22,575 bases of DNA from UBA1189 sp045647345 (GTDB taxonomy: Bacteria; Bacteroidota; Bacteroidia; Bacteroidales; Bacteroidaceae). Numbering within the stretch: the stretch's first letter is position 1; every line of letters begins with the position of its first letter. The position numbers and the translations under genes are program-made. Below are positions 6,451 to 14,728 of this stretch, one piece after another. The stretch spans positions 1 to 22,575 of the forward strand of contig JAZRMG010000087.1 in assembly GCA_045647345.1 (NCBI GenBank), read 5' to 3'. The notes under the pieces were generated by a model. The model did not search any database and was not told the origin of the DNA. It was given only the letters and a program-made list of their open reading frames with translations.

Positions 6451-7967
6451 GACTTTCCGAGTTTGCGTTTCACCTTCGACACAATCTTATTCACGATATC
6501 ACTCTCGCGGCTCAACATGCTGTAAGAAAGCCATACTGAGGCACCCAAGGCACAGAGATGGGCTGTCCATCGCATGGGTGAAGCAGGAAGAAAAGAGACA
6601 TAGACACTCAACCCCAGCAGTGCAAACTGTAACAGGTAGATCCACACGGGACGCATGGCAAGACGGAACTTATATTTCGCTCCATAGTAGATGTAGATGA
6701 GCAACAGGTCGAAGAGGCTGGCCAACGACAATGCGCACCCTGCTCCCAGCAATCCGTACTTGGCGAAGGCTACGGGTATGGCTACAGCTACAAACACATC
6801 GTAGAGCAGTTCGGTGACGAGATAAGTCAGCGAATGGCCCTTGGCCAAGGCTAGATAGGCCACGGGAAGGGTGAGTGCCTTGAAGAAAAGGTAGAAAATG
6901 GCACAGATAGCCATGGGACCTGCTTGTACGAACTCAGCCGTATAGAGCAGACGCACGATAACCGGCATAGACATCACCTCCATGATGAGACAAGGAGCTA
7001 TGAGCAACACGCAGACCTCAATCTGACGGTTCACGGTATTGTTCATCCTGCGCACATCACCGGCCAATGCCGACAGGCGGGGAAAGAAATCGGCCTCGAC
7101 TGACACGAAGAGCATGGAACCAATGCTCACGGCAAGGAAATATCCCGTACCATACAACCCCACCCACTCGAGACCTCCACTATTCTGAATAAAGGTGGCG
7201 ATGAAGTATTCTGCTCCTTGCCCCAAGATGCCGGCAAAGACATAGGCTATACCGAGCTTGGCCATGGGGATGCCCGAAACGACGGACTTGAGAGAGACTA
7301 TCGTCTTGCGCCACGGAGCCACCTTGGATGAATAATACAGATGTATGCCCAACACAGCAGCATTGCTCACCAAGAGGGCATCCACCACCCCACTGATGCC
7401 CCAAAGGTAATAGAACGGCACACACACAATGAGCGTGGCCAACGCCGCAAACACCGAGATGAGGGCTGCCTTCTTCAGCTGCTTCAGTCCCTTGAGGATA
7501 GCAATCTCGCCTCCCGTGACAGCCATCATGGCCACCACTAACGAAAGGCTGCAGATGGCCAGCGTGAAGTCGGAGTTCTTGAAGGTCCACAAACTAATCC
7601 AGGGCGACAATGTCAGCCCGACGAGCATGCCCAACGCCGCAGTCATGAGACACCACATACGCACCGTGTCGATAAGCGCATCGCGCTGTTCTGTATCTGC
7701 CGTCTCAGATAGTTCGGCTACATGCTTCACCGCACTGAACGAGATACCCAAATTGGTGGCTTGGCTTACCAGACCTATCACCCGATTGTAGATATTGACC
7801 AACCCCATACCCGAAGGGCCCAGGAAGCGGGCTGCAATCTTGTTGCGCAGAATGCCGATAAGCATAGTGAGCCCCTGCACACCACCAAACAGTCCGGCAT
7901 ACTTGACTACGTGGTCGTATGTAGCATCGTTGTCTACGGTATTGTTGTGTAAGGCCTTCTCTTTCAT
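6447..7967 (-). CDS. Wzx-type lipid-linked oligosaccharide flippase (MATE/MOP superfamily)
   Basis: This 506-residue protein is very hydrophobic, with about 12-14 membrane segments spread over its length, and begins after a short polar tail with VVKYAGLFGGVQGLTMLIGILRNKIAARFLGPSGMGLVNIY. That opening is characteristic of O-antigen/polysaccharide translocases of the MOP superfamily common in Bacteroides. It would move undecaprenyl-linked glycan across the inner membrane. The gene overlaps the following glycosyltransferase by four bases. The start at 7965-7967 is the only ATG before the first membrane segment. A good promoter lies only eight bases upstream of it, so the mRNA leader must be extremely short. 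No polymerase (Wzy) or ligase gene accompanies it in the window. Confidence 0.9.
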   Translation of the reverse strand: MKEKALHNNTVDNDATYDHVVKYAGLFGGVQGLTMLIGILRNKIAARFLGPSGMGLVNIYNRVIGLVSQATNLGISFSAVKHVAELSETADTEQRDALIDTVRMWCLMTAALGMLVGLTLSPWISLWTFKNSDFTLAICSLSLVVAMMAVTGGEIAILKGLKQLKKAALISVFAALATLIVCVPFYYLWGISGVVDALLVSNAAVLGIHLYYSSKVAPWRKTIVSLKSVVSGIPMAKLGIAYVFAGILGQGAEYFIATFIQNSGGLEWVGLYGTGYFLAVSIGSMLFVSVEADFFPRLSALAGDVRRMNNTVNRQIEVCVLLIAPCLIMEVMSMPVIVRLLYTAEFVQAGPMAICAIFYLFFKALTLPVAYLALAKGHSLTYLVTELLYDVFVAVAIPVAFAKYGLLGAGCALSLASLFDLLLIYIYYGAKYKFRLAMRPVWIYLLQFALLGLSVYVSFLPASPMRWTAHLCALGASVWLSYSMLSRESDIVNKIVSKVKRKLGKS

Positions 7968-7975
7968 CTGTATTG

Positions 7976-8006
7976 CAAAGATACACTCTTTATTCGAATA
8001 CTGAAA
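7976..8006 (-). promoter_or_regulatory. Promoter of the flippase-glycosyltransferase operon
   Basis: On the minus strand TTTC (8003-8006), 19 bases, then TATCTTTG (7976-7983) fit the Bacteroidetes promoter with one mismatch in the -33 part. The -7 element ends eight bases before the start codon. Confidence 0.6.
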
Positions 8007-8103
8007 CCTTTGTCACTCAATAAACGAAAAAAACGGACAAAACGTATATAGGGTATGAGCATTCATACAATAGAGTAAAAGAGATTCCTTATCAGACAAG
8101 TGC

Positions 8104-8136
8104 AAAAAAAGGCAGACGCGTCTGCATCTGCCTTTT
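8104..8136 (-). terminator. Intrinsic terminator after the hexuronate transporter gene
   Basis: A 10-bp stem AAAAGGCAGA (8107-8116) pairs with TCTGCCTTTT (8127-8136) around a 10-base loop. On the minus strand the stem is followed by a run of seven T. It lies 18 bases past the transporter stop codon. The A and T tracts on both sides mean it could also stop plus-strand transcription. Confidence 0.85.
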
Positions 8137-8153
8137 ATCATATATGAACAGGA

Positions 8154-9596
8154 TTAGAGTTCAATCTTCTTGTAACGCGGTACAAGTACCTTCATGATAA
8201 CCCAACCGATGAGGTATGCCACACCGCAGAAGGTGAACATGATCATGTAACCAGCTTCCTTGCCTGTGTAGCCGAAGAGCTCAAGGCCTGTAGCTGCACT
8301 GTAGTCGAACAATGCACCTGCACTCTTCTGGATGATGAACGAACCTATACCACCAGCCATACCACCGATACCGGTGATGGTAGCAATCATGGTTTTGGGG
8401 AACATGTCACCAATGGTAGAGAAGAGATTGGCACTCCATGCCTGATGAGCAGCACCGGCGATACCGATGAGCACTACAGGCCACCACATTGAGACGTGAG
8501 CCAAGGGCTGGGCAGCAAGCGCAACCAAGGGGAAGAAGGCAAAGATAAGCATTGAGAGCATGCGACCTGCATAGGGATCCATCTTCTTCTTGTCGATGAA
8601 GAGCGTGGGCAGATAACCTCCGAGGATAGATACCATCACAATGAGGTAGAGCAAGCCGAGAGCCCATTGGAACTGAGGATCAGTAGATGAGAGTCCGTAA
8701 GTGGTTTTCAGGTATGAAGGCATCCAGAAGAGGAAGAACCACCATACACCATCGGTCATGAACTTACCTACGATGAATGACCAAGTCTGACGGTACTTGA
8801 AGCAATCGAGAAGTGAAACTTTCTTGCCAGCATCCTCATCGGTCTGCACAGGAGCTTCCTCTACAACATCATCAGAGAGGATGTAGGCAAGTTCGGCCTT
8901 GTTCACAGCTGCATTCTTCTCAGGTGCCTTATAGAGGAATTGCCAGAAGCCCATCCAGATGAAACCAAGACCACCAATGATGATGAACGATGCCTCCCAA
9001 CCCCACTTGGCTGCCAAAGGAGGAATACAGAAAGGAGCGATGAGTGCACCAATGGTGCTACCAGCATTGAAGATTGAGGTAGCGAAAGCACGGTCACGCT
9101 TGGGGAAATACTCGGCAACGGCCTTGTTAGCTGCAGGGAAGTTACCAGCCTCACCAAGAGCCAGCACACAACGGGCAATAATGAACAGCGTAGAACTAAT
9201 CAGTGCAATACGGGCAACCAATTCAGCATCGGTAGCCAAACGCATAGCCTCGGCACTGGGCAAACCGACAATACCTTCGGTAATGATACCACAGAGAGCA
9301 TGGATACATGCACCAAACGACCACACACCGATGGCCCACATGTAGCCCTTCTTGGTACCCATCCAGTCGACGAACTTACCAGCCACAAGCATGGCGATAG
9401 CATAGAAGAGTGAGAAGATACCGGTGATGTTACCATAGTCAGAGTCGGTCCAGTGAAACTCGGGACGGATAAAATCCTCGAAGGTGAGTGACAAGACCTG
9501 ACGGTCGAGATAGTTGACTGTTGTCGCGAAGAAAAGCATCGCGCAAATCACCCAACGATAGTTGGTCATTTTTGCATTTCCTTTTTGAGTACTCAT
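8154..9596 (-). CDS. MFS transporter, hexuronate/ACS family (ExuT-like)
   Basis: The 480-residue protein has the 12-segment plan of the major facilitator superfamily. The N-terminus (YRWVICAMLFFATTVNYLDRQVLSL) and LALGEAGNFPAANKAVAEYFPKRDRAFATSIFNAGSTIGA are typical of the anion:cation symporter family that includes the galacturonate/glucuronate carrier ExuT. GKFVDWMGTKKGYMW is the loop 2-3 motif. An insertion of about 35 residues lies between segments 3 and 4. The substrate is probably a uronic acid or unsaturated uronate, because the GH105 gene, which releases such sugars, lies directly upstream; this is inference. Start is ATG 9594-9596; the ATG at 9567-9569 is an alternative. It has a good promoter of its own and a strong terminator. 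Confidence 0.88.
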   Translation of the reverse strand: MSTQKGNAKMTNYRWVICAMLFFATTVNYLDRQVLSLTFEDFIRPEFHWTDSDYGNITGIFSLFYAIAMLVAGKFVDWMGTKKGYMWAIGVWSFGACIHALCGIITEGIVGLPSAEAMRLATDAELVARIALISSTLFIIARCVLALGEAGNFPAANKAVAEYFPKRDRAFATSIFNAGSTIGALIAPFCIPPLAAKWGWEASFIIIGGLGFIWMGFWQFLYKAPEKNAAVNKAELAYILSDDVVEEAPVQTDEDAGKKVSLLDCFKYRQTWSFIVGKFMTDGVWWFFLFWMPSYLKTTYGLSSTDPQFQWALGLLYLIVMVSILGGYLPTLFIDKKKMDPYAGRMLSMLIFAFFPLVALAAQPLAHVSMWWPVVLIGIAGAAHQAWSANLFSTIGDMFPKTMIATITGIGGMAGGIGSFIIQKSAGALFDYSAATGLELFGYTGKEAGYMIMFTFCGVAYLIGWVIMKVLVPRYKKIEL

Positions 9597-9644
9597 GTTT
9601 TTCTTTTATTTATGATTATTAATAGGTTTTTAGACTTTATCGGA

Positions 9645-9676
9645 CAAATGTAAGCCTTTTTATTTACAATTGCAAA
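9645..9676 (-). promoter_or_regulatory. Promoter of the hexuronate transporter gene
   Basis: On the minus strand TTTG (9673-9676), 20 bases, then TACATTTG (9645-9652) match the Bacteroidetes consensus fully. The -33 element directly abuts the stop codon of the GH105 gene. The leader would be about 45 bases. The transporter can therefore be expressed apart from GH105. Confidence 0.8.
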
Positions 9677-10864
9677 TTATCGGTGCAACAACTCATACTC
9701 GAGCGATGCGTTGATAAAGGGACCCAATGCTTTGGGATCGTTTGAACGTATCTGCTCGTTGATGTAGTAGTCGTAGTCACCGGCACGGTATACCTTACCG
9801 CCAAGTCCAGCCACGGCACATGTGCGGGTGAGCGAAATGGTACCGTCCTCATGCTCTTCGATGAAATGGTCAAGAATGCCCTGATACCCCTTCTCGGCTA
9901 CAGCGAGATAGGAAGAATCAAGGAAACCCAAGCGTATGGCCTTGTAAAGAGAGAAAACGAACATTGCCGAACAAGATGATTCTAAATAGTTACCTTCACG
10001 ACCGGGACAGTCGAGCACTTGATACCAAAGGCCTGTGGCGGGATCTTGAAAATTCTTCACACCTTGAGCTACGCTATTGAGAATAGCAAGCATCACTTCG
10101 CGTCCTTCCACATCGGCAGGCAGCTGTTCCAACACATCGACAATGGCCATGGCAAACCATCCTTGTGCACGTCCCCATGAATGAGCCGACTGGCCAGTAA
10201 TACTGTCACACCAACGCTGTTCGCGGCTCTCATCCCAAGCATGACGGAAGAGACCTGTAGCAGGGTCATAGGTTTTCTCTGCCACTACGGCAAACTGATG
10301 AATGATATCAGCATAGCAGGAATCAACAGTCGTATTGTATCCACCATAGCGACGGGTATACTCGGCATAGAAGGGTGAGCCCATATAGAGTCCGTCGAGC
10401 CACATCTGCCAAGGATACACCTTCTTGTGCCAGAAGCCACCGGCATTTGTGCGTGGCTGATGCGTGAGCTGGCTGCGCACAAGGTCGAGTGCACGGCGAT
10501 ACTTAGCCTCACCTGTCTTGTCGTAAACACGGTAGAAGAGCTTCGCTGTATGGATGCGATCGAGACTCTCCTCGTGTGGACGGTAGGTCTTGATAGTACC
10601 GTCTTCATTGACCATCGTATCGCAAAAAGCCAACACATACTGCCATATGCGTTCGTCACCATAGCGCTCATAGGTATTGAGCATGCCTTCTAGCTCCACA
10701 CCGGTAGCATAGTCCCACTTAATCTTATCTTTGAAGTCGAGACGCCAACTTTCGGGGACGCGCAGCATCTCCGACTCGGTCATCCGTACAGACATTGGCT
10801 TTTCGGCCGTACATGCAGCAAAGAGAGCACATGCTACAAGAAGAATGGATAGATGTTTTTTCAT
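9677..10864 (-). CDS. GH105 unsaturated uronyl/rhamnogalacturonyl hydrolase, lipoprotein
   Basis: The 395-residue protein starts with a lipoprotein signal (hydrophobic segment, then LFAAC with lipid-modified C18), so it is probably anchored at the outer or inner membrane facing the periplasm. The body has the (alpha/alpha)6 plan of GH105/GH88 enzymes: WDYATG at 50-55, MWLDGLYMGSPF around 154-165 with the likely catalytic D157, HAWDES with H208 and D211, and WGRAQGWFAMA at 230-240. These enzymes remove the terminal unsaturated galacturonic acid from oligosaccharides left by pectin or rhamnogalacturonan lyases. The downstream hexuronate-type transporter fits uptake of the released sugar. No regulator, lyase or SusCD pair is present here. 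I see no clear promoter in the 42-base gap to murF-alr, so it may partly share that transcript. Confidence 0.88.
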   Translation of the reverse strand: MKKHLSILLVACALFAACTAEKPMSVRMTESEMLRVPESWRLDFKDKIKWDYATGVELEGMLNTYERYGDERIWQYVLAFCDTMVNEDGTIKTYRPHEESLDRIHTAKLFYRVYDKTGEAKYRRALDLVRSQLTHQPRTNAGGFWHKKVYPWQMWLDGLYMGSPFYAEYTRRYGGYNTTVDSCYADIIHQFAVVAEKTYDPATGLFRHAWDESREQRWCDSITGQSAHSWGRAQGWFAMAIVDVLEQLPADVEGREVMLAILNSVAQGVKNFQDPATGLWYQVLDCPGREGNYLESSCSAMFVFSLYKAIRLGFLDSSYLAVAEKGYQGILDHFIEEHEDGTISLTRTCAVAGLGGKVYRAGDYDYYINEQIRSNDPKALGPFINASLEYELLHR

Positions 10865-10906
10865 GTTTTGTTGTATTTTACTGATTAATAAAGAGGTTTC
10901 ATGTTA

Positions 10907-13378
10907 TCAACTTGTAAAGTAGACTCGCTTCACTCGAGTCGATATACCAGTCATCACCTCGTAAGGTATGGTGTCAAGCCACTCAGCCAGTTGGGTCACG
11001 GGCAACTGTGGTCCGAAAATCTCTACACTATCTCCCTCACGACAAGCAATATCGGTTACATCAATCATACACACATCCATACAGATGTTACCCACATAGG
11101 GAGCCTGCTGTCCGTTCACGATGCAGTATCCGTGTCCATTGCCCAGATGACGATTAAGACCATCAGCATAACCTATAGGAATCGAGGCTATACGCGAGGG
11201 ACGAACCAACTGCCCACGACGGCTATAGCCTACCGTCTCTGCTGCCGGCACATCATGTATCTGTAGAATGGTACTCTTCAGGGTGCTGATGGGATGTAAC
11301 AAACGGTTACCCACAGGACTGATACCATAGAGGCCAAGCCCAAGACGCACCATATCGTAGTGGTACTGAGGAAAACGCTCTATGCCAGCAGAATTGCAGA
11401 TATGACGCAAGATCTTATGCGGAAAAGCACTCTGCAATGCCGTGGCAGCTTCATCAAACCGGGCAGCCTGTAAATGAGTGAACGCATCAAAATCACTGCT
11501 ATCAGTGCCTGCGAAATGCGAGAACACAGAACGAGGAACAACAGCGTGCTGTGCAGCGAGACGTTCGATGAGACGTGGCATTTCATCTGGACGGAAGCCA
11601 AGACGGCTCATGCCAGTATCAATCTTGACATGAATTGGATAGTGCATATAGCCCTCACGCTCACAAGCACATATCATCGCTTCAAGCAGGGCAAAACTAT
11701 AGATCTCAGGTTCCAAGTTATTGTCAAATATAGTCTTAAAGGCTGTCAGTTCTGGATTCATCACAAGGATGTTGGCCGTGATGCCTGCCTTACGCAATTG
11801 TTCACCCTCATCGGCCACAGCCACAGCAAGATAGTCGACACGATGATCCTGCAACGTCTTGGCTATTTCGTAGAACCCTGCACCGTAAGCAAATGCCTTG
11901 ACCATGCATACCGTCTTTACCGAAGAGGATAACTGGTTGCGATAAAAGTTAAGGTTATCAATCATTGCGCTGAGATCAATATCGAGCGTGGTCTCATGTA
12001 CCTTCAATGCAAGGTGCTCAGCAATACGTTCAAAACCGAAGCTACGCGATCCTTTCAAGAGGATGAGAGAACGACTGAGTTCACGTAGCTCATGAGACTG
12101 CAGGAACTCCTCTGTGGTGGCATAGAACGATTTCTTGATATCGAATCGTGCTGCTGAGGTCATCAGTTCGGGTCCGATGCCAATGATGCGTTCCACTCCG
12201 CGACTCTCGACCAATGTAGCCACCTTGCGATAGAGCGATCGGCTGCTCTGTCCCGTCTGCAAGAGGTCAGAAAGGATTAGCACACGCTCACGTCCCTCGC
12301 GTTCAGGACGACGTGCCATAAAATCAAGGGCAATATCTAACGATGCTATATCGGCATTATAACTATCATTAATCAGCGTACTGCCATTCTTACCCTCCTT
12401 CACTTCTAAACGCATAGCCACGGGCTCGAGCAATGCCATACGTTCGGCAATCGTCTCCGGCCTCAACATCAGATATAAGCAAACAGCAAGACAATGAATG
12501 GAGTTCTCCACCGAAGCGTCATCAGTGAATGGTATCGTATAGCTACCAGACATGCCCAAATAAAGATATTCAATTGTCGTAGCCGTGTCGCTCTTTGTTA
12601 CCGATGAAATGAAAAGTGGTTTGTCAGTATCATGACGAGACCAAGCAATCTCGCGCGCCGACTGCAGGGTGCAGTCTACGCTTGCACAGATATCTTTATC
12701 GTCACCATTATAGATAATAATGTCGCAATCGCGGAAGAGAGTGAGCTTTTCCATGCACTTATCTTGCAACGAGGCAAAATTTTCTTGATGTGCACCCCCT
12801 ATATTAGTAAGTACACCTATGGTAGGGTGTATTATAGTGCGAAGACGTTTCATCTCATGAGGTTGCGATATGCCAGCTTCAATAAGAGCTACCCCCGTAT
12901 TCTCATCCATCTGCCACACGGAAAGCGGCACGCCTATCTGCGAATTATAACTACGAGGCGATCGGGTCACACGGAAATCGTCACCAAGCAATTGGCTCAG
13001 CCATTCCTTAACCACCGTCTTGCCATTACTACCGGTAATGCCTACTACGGGTACATTGTATTGTGCACGGTGTTTCTCTGCCAAAAGCTGTAGAGCCACC
13101 AAAGTATCGGGCACCACAAGGAAATTGGCATCAGACATTAGCTGCTGTTCCTCATCGTTCGGACATACAGATACCACAAAATGGCGCACCCCACGACTAT
13201 ACAGGTCGGTGATATAACGATGTCCGTCACCACGCCCCGTAACAAGAGCAAAGAAGAGAGTCTCCTCGGGGAAGCCCAACGAACGGCTGTCAGTAAGCAG
13301 CCACTTCACAGTCCCCACACCAGAGCCTATGCGCTTGGCATGTATCAGTTGTTCTATGGCTACGATAGAGTATGGCAT
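10907..13378 (-). CDS. murF-alr: Bifunctional MurF ligase / alanine racemase fusion
   Basis: This is the fused cell-wall enzyme found in Bacteroidetes. Residue numbers here are from the ATG at 13376-13378 (823 residues). The N-terminal half is MurF, which adds D-Ala-D-Ala to UDP-MurNAc-tripeptide: ATP-binding GITGSNGKT at 113-121, NIGGAHQENF near 192-201 and INDSYNAD near 336-343. The C-terminal half is a PLP-dependent alanine racemase that makes D-alanine: PLP lysine K494 in MVKAFAYGAG, the phosphate-binding region near RLGLGLYGISP, catalytic tyrosine Y718 in VGYSRRG, and GNICMDVCMID near 763-773. All key residues for both activities are present, so the fusion supplies and uses D-Ala in one chain. 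An upstream TTG (13388-13390) is in frame, but the ATG gives the usual N-terminus MPYSI. Confidence 0.97.
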   Translation of the reverse strand: MPYSIVAIEQLIHAKRIGSGVGTVKWLLTDSRSLGFPEETLFFALVTGRGDGHRYITDLYSRGVRHFVVSVCPNDEEQQLMSDANFLVVPDTLVALQLLAEKHRAQYNVPVVGITGSNGKTVVKEWLSQLLGDDFRVTRSPRSYNSQIGVPLSVWQMDENTGVALIEAGISQPHEMKRLRTIIHPTIGVLTNIGGAHQENFASLQDKCMEKLTLFRDCDIIIYNGDDKDICASVDCTLQSAREIAWSRHDTDKPLFISSVTKSDTATTIEYLYLGMSGSYTIPFTDDASVENSIHCLAVCLYLMLRPETIAERMALLEPVAMRLEVKEGKNGSTLINDSYNADIASLDIALDFMARRPEREGRERVLILSDLLQTGQSSRSLYRKVATLVESRGVERIIGIGPELMTSAARFDIKKSFYATTEEFLQSHELRELSRSLILLKGSRSFGFERIAEHLALKVHETTLDIDLSAMIDNLNFYRNQLSSSVKTVCMVKAFAYGAGFYEIAKTLQDHRVDYLAVAVADEGEQLRKAGITANILVMNPELTAFKTIFDNNLEPEIYSFALLEAMICACEREGYMHYPIHVKIDTGMSRLGFRPDEMPRLIERLAAQHAVVPRSVFSHFAGTDSSDFDAFTHLQAARFDEAATALQSAFPHKILRHICNSAGIERFPQYHYDMVRLGLGLYGISPVGNRLLHPISTLKSTILQIHDVPAAETVGYSRRGQLVRPSRIASIPIGYADGLNRHLGNGHGYCIVNGQQAPYVGNICMDVCMIDVTDIACREGDSVEIFGPQLPVTQLAEWLDTIPYEVMTGISTRVKRVYFTS

Positions 13379-13407
13379 GGTCTGTCTCAATGCGCTATTT
13401 TCTTACT

Positions 13408-14658
13408 TTACATGGTAATATTCTTGATGCCGCTCGGCACACCACGAATAATTTCAACATCTTTAGGACAATTATAAAGGGCATTGCTGGAAATATCTGC
13501 ATCATTAGGGATGTAGACACGCTCCAGCTTGGGGCAGTTCTCGATGGCATAACTTTCAATCTTCTTAGTTCCTTCGGGAAAGTAAATCTCCTTCACACCA
13601 TAGTGGTTATAGATGGTATTCTTCTCAACCTTTTCCATGGGCATCAGTTCGATGAGCGTCATACCACCAGGGATATAATAGAGTTGAGCTTCATCACCAT
13701 TTTTACGGTATACGACACCTTTGTGATCCATCAATACGGGATTATTCTTGTCAATATAAATAGCCTGAAGATGTTGTCCATAGTTTAGAAGGCTCATATT
13801 ATACGATTCACCGAAAGTAGCTATATTCTCTCCCATATAGATTTCTGTAATTTCTTCAGGAAGGTCAACAGCAGGATTGAATGAACTGACAACAAATCCG
13901 CCTGCGCTGTAGGGAACAATGAGAGGATTGCTGGTAGTAGTCACCTCATGAACATTTATATGATAATCGTAATAACGATAAGTGGCACAATCATCTATAA
14001 AGAGATCAACATCGGCTTCAGAAGGAAGCAGATGGGTATAGCTTCCCGTATTGCTCATCGGATAAGAACCTGTATTAGTGGGATCGCTCACCTCCCACAC
14101 ACCATCTGTACAGGTATAGGCCCATGCATGCCCACCCCATAAGTTAGGAGTACTGAGATATCCATTGATTACCACGGTGGGGATACCCTGTGTGTGACAC
14201 ATAACTGTGAGTAGGTTGGCATATCCTTGACACACACACTTCTTGTTCTTAAACACTGCGTATGGATCAGGATCACTATTCTCATATTTCACATTACTCA
14301 CTATCCATCGAAAAATCTCTCTATACTGCTCTGTCTGGGAAGTCTTCCCCTTCACGAGATTTGCAGTAAACTCAGCAATTTCCTGATATTGCTCATCGGT
14401 AATGTTCATTCGCCCAAGCGACTTGATGATGCCAGGTCCTGTAGATTCAAATATAGCCTTCAGGTTTTCGGCAGGAGTACCATTCAGTTTCTTTGACTTA
14501 TCAGGCTTGGAAAATGTAGGAGCATAGTAAATGTCGGCCGACTCTATCACCTCTTGGTTAGAGTCGTTTTCAACGTCGTACTGCTTATCACATGATGCGA
14601 ACATCGCGCTTGCTGCAGTGATTGACAGCATCAAGATGTGTGTTTTTATTCGTCTCAT
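13408..14658 (-). CDS. Transglutaminase-like lipoprotein with BspA-type repeats
   Basis: The 416-residue product has a lipoprotein signal peptide (MFASC, lipidated C23). Its central domain (about residues 65-200) is transglutaminase-like: C143 in CVCQGYANLL, H177 in GGHAWAY and D192 in VSDPTN form the expected Cys-His-Asp triad. The C-terminal region (about 250-416) has segments such as ITEIYMGENIATFG, VKEIYFPEGTKKIESYAIENCPKLERVYIPNDADI and SSNALYNCPKDVEII that match BspA-type leucine-rich repeats. Such proteins may be cysteine proteases or peptidoglycan- or protein-binding factors at the cell surface; no substrate is evident. It lies 29 bases before murF-alr and has its own strong promoter, so murF-alr may be read through from it. 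The function is not known. Confidence 0.85.
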   Translation of the reverse strand: MRRIKTHILMLSITAASAMFASCDKQYDVENDSNQEVIESADIYYAPTFSKPDKSKKLNGTPAENLKAIFESTGPGIIKSLGRMNITDEQYQEIAEFTANLVKGKTSQTEQYREIFRWIVSNVKYENSDPDPYAVFKNKKCVCQGYANLLTVMCHTQGIPTVVINGYLSTPNLWGGHAWAYTCTDGVWEVSDPTNTGSYPMSNTGSYTHLLPSEADVDLFIDDCATYRYYDYHINVHEVTTTSNPLIVPYSAGGFVVSSFNPAVDLPEEITEIYMGENIATFGESYNMSLLNYGQHLQAIYIDKNNPVLMDHKGVVYRKNGDEAQLYYIPGGMTLIELMPMEKVEKNTIYNHYGVKEIYFPEGTKKIESYAIENCPKLERVYIPNDADISSNALYNCPKDVEIIRGVPSGIKNITM

Positions 14659-14695
14659 AGTTATTTTAAAATGGTAATTTTAATATTCAACTTTG

Positions 14696-14727
14696 CAAAA
14701 GTAACAAATCTCTTCGTTTCTTGCAAA
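14696..14727 (-). promoter_or_regulatory. Promoter of the transglutaminase-like lipoprotein gene
   Basis: On the minus strand TTTG (14724-14727), 20 bases, then TACTTTTG (14696-14703) fit the consensus fully. The -33 element lies one base past the stop codon of the GSCFA gene, leaving a leader of about 35 bases. It may also drive murF-alr downstream. Confidence 0.8.
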
Positions 14728-14728
14728 T

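Noticed and set aside
13379..13390. TTG start for MurF-Alr four codons upstream
   Set aside because: The ATG at 13378 gives the usual MurF N-terminus and is the more common start type.
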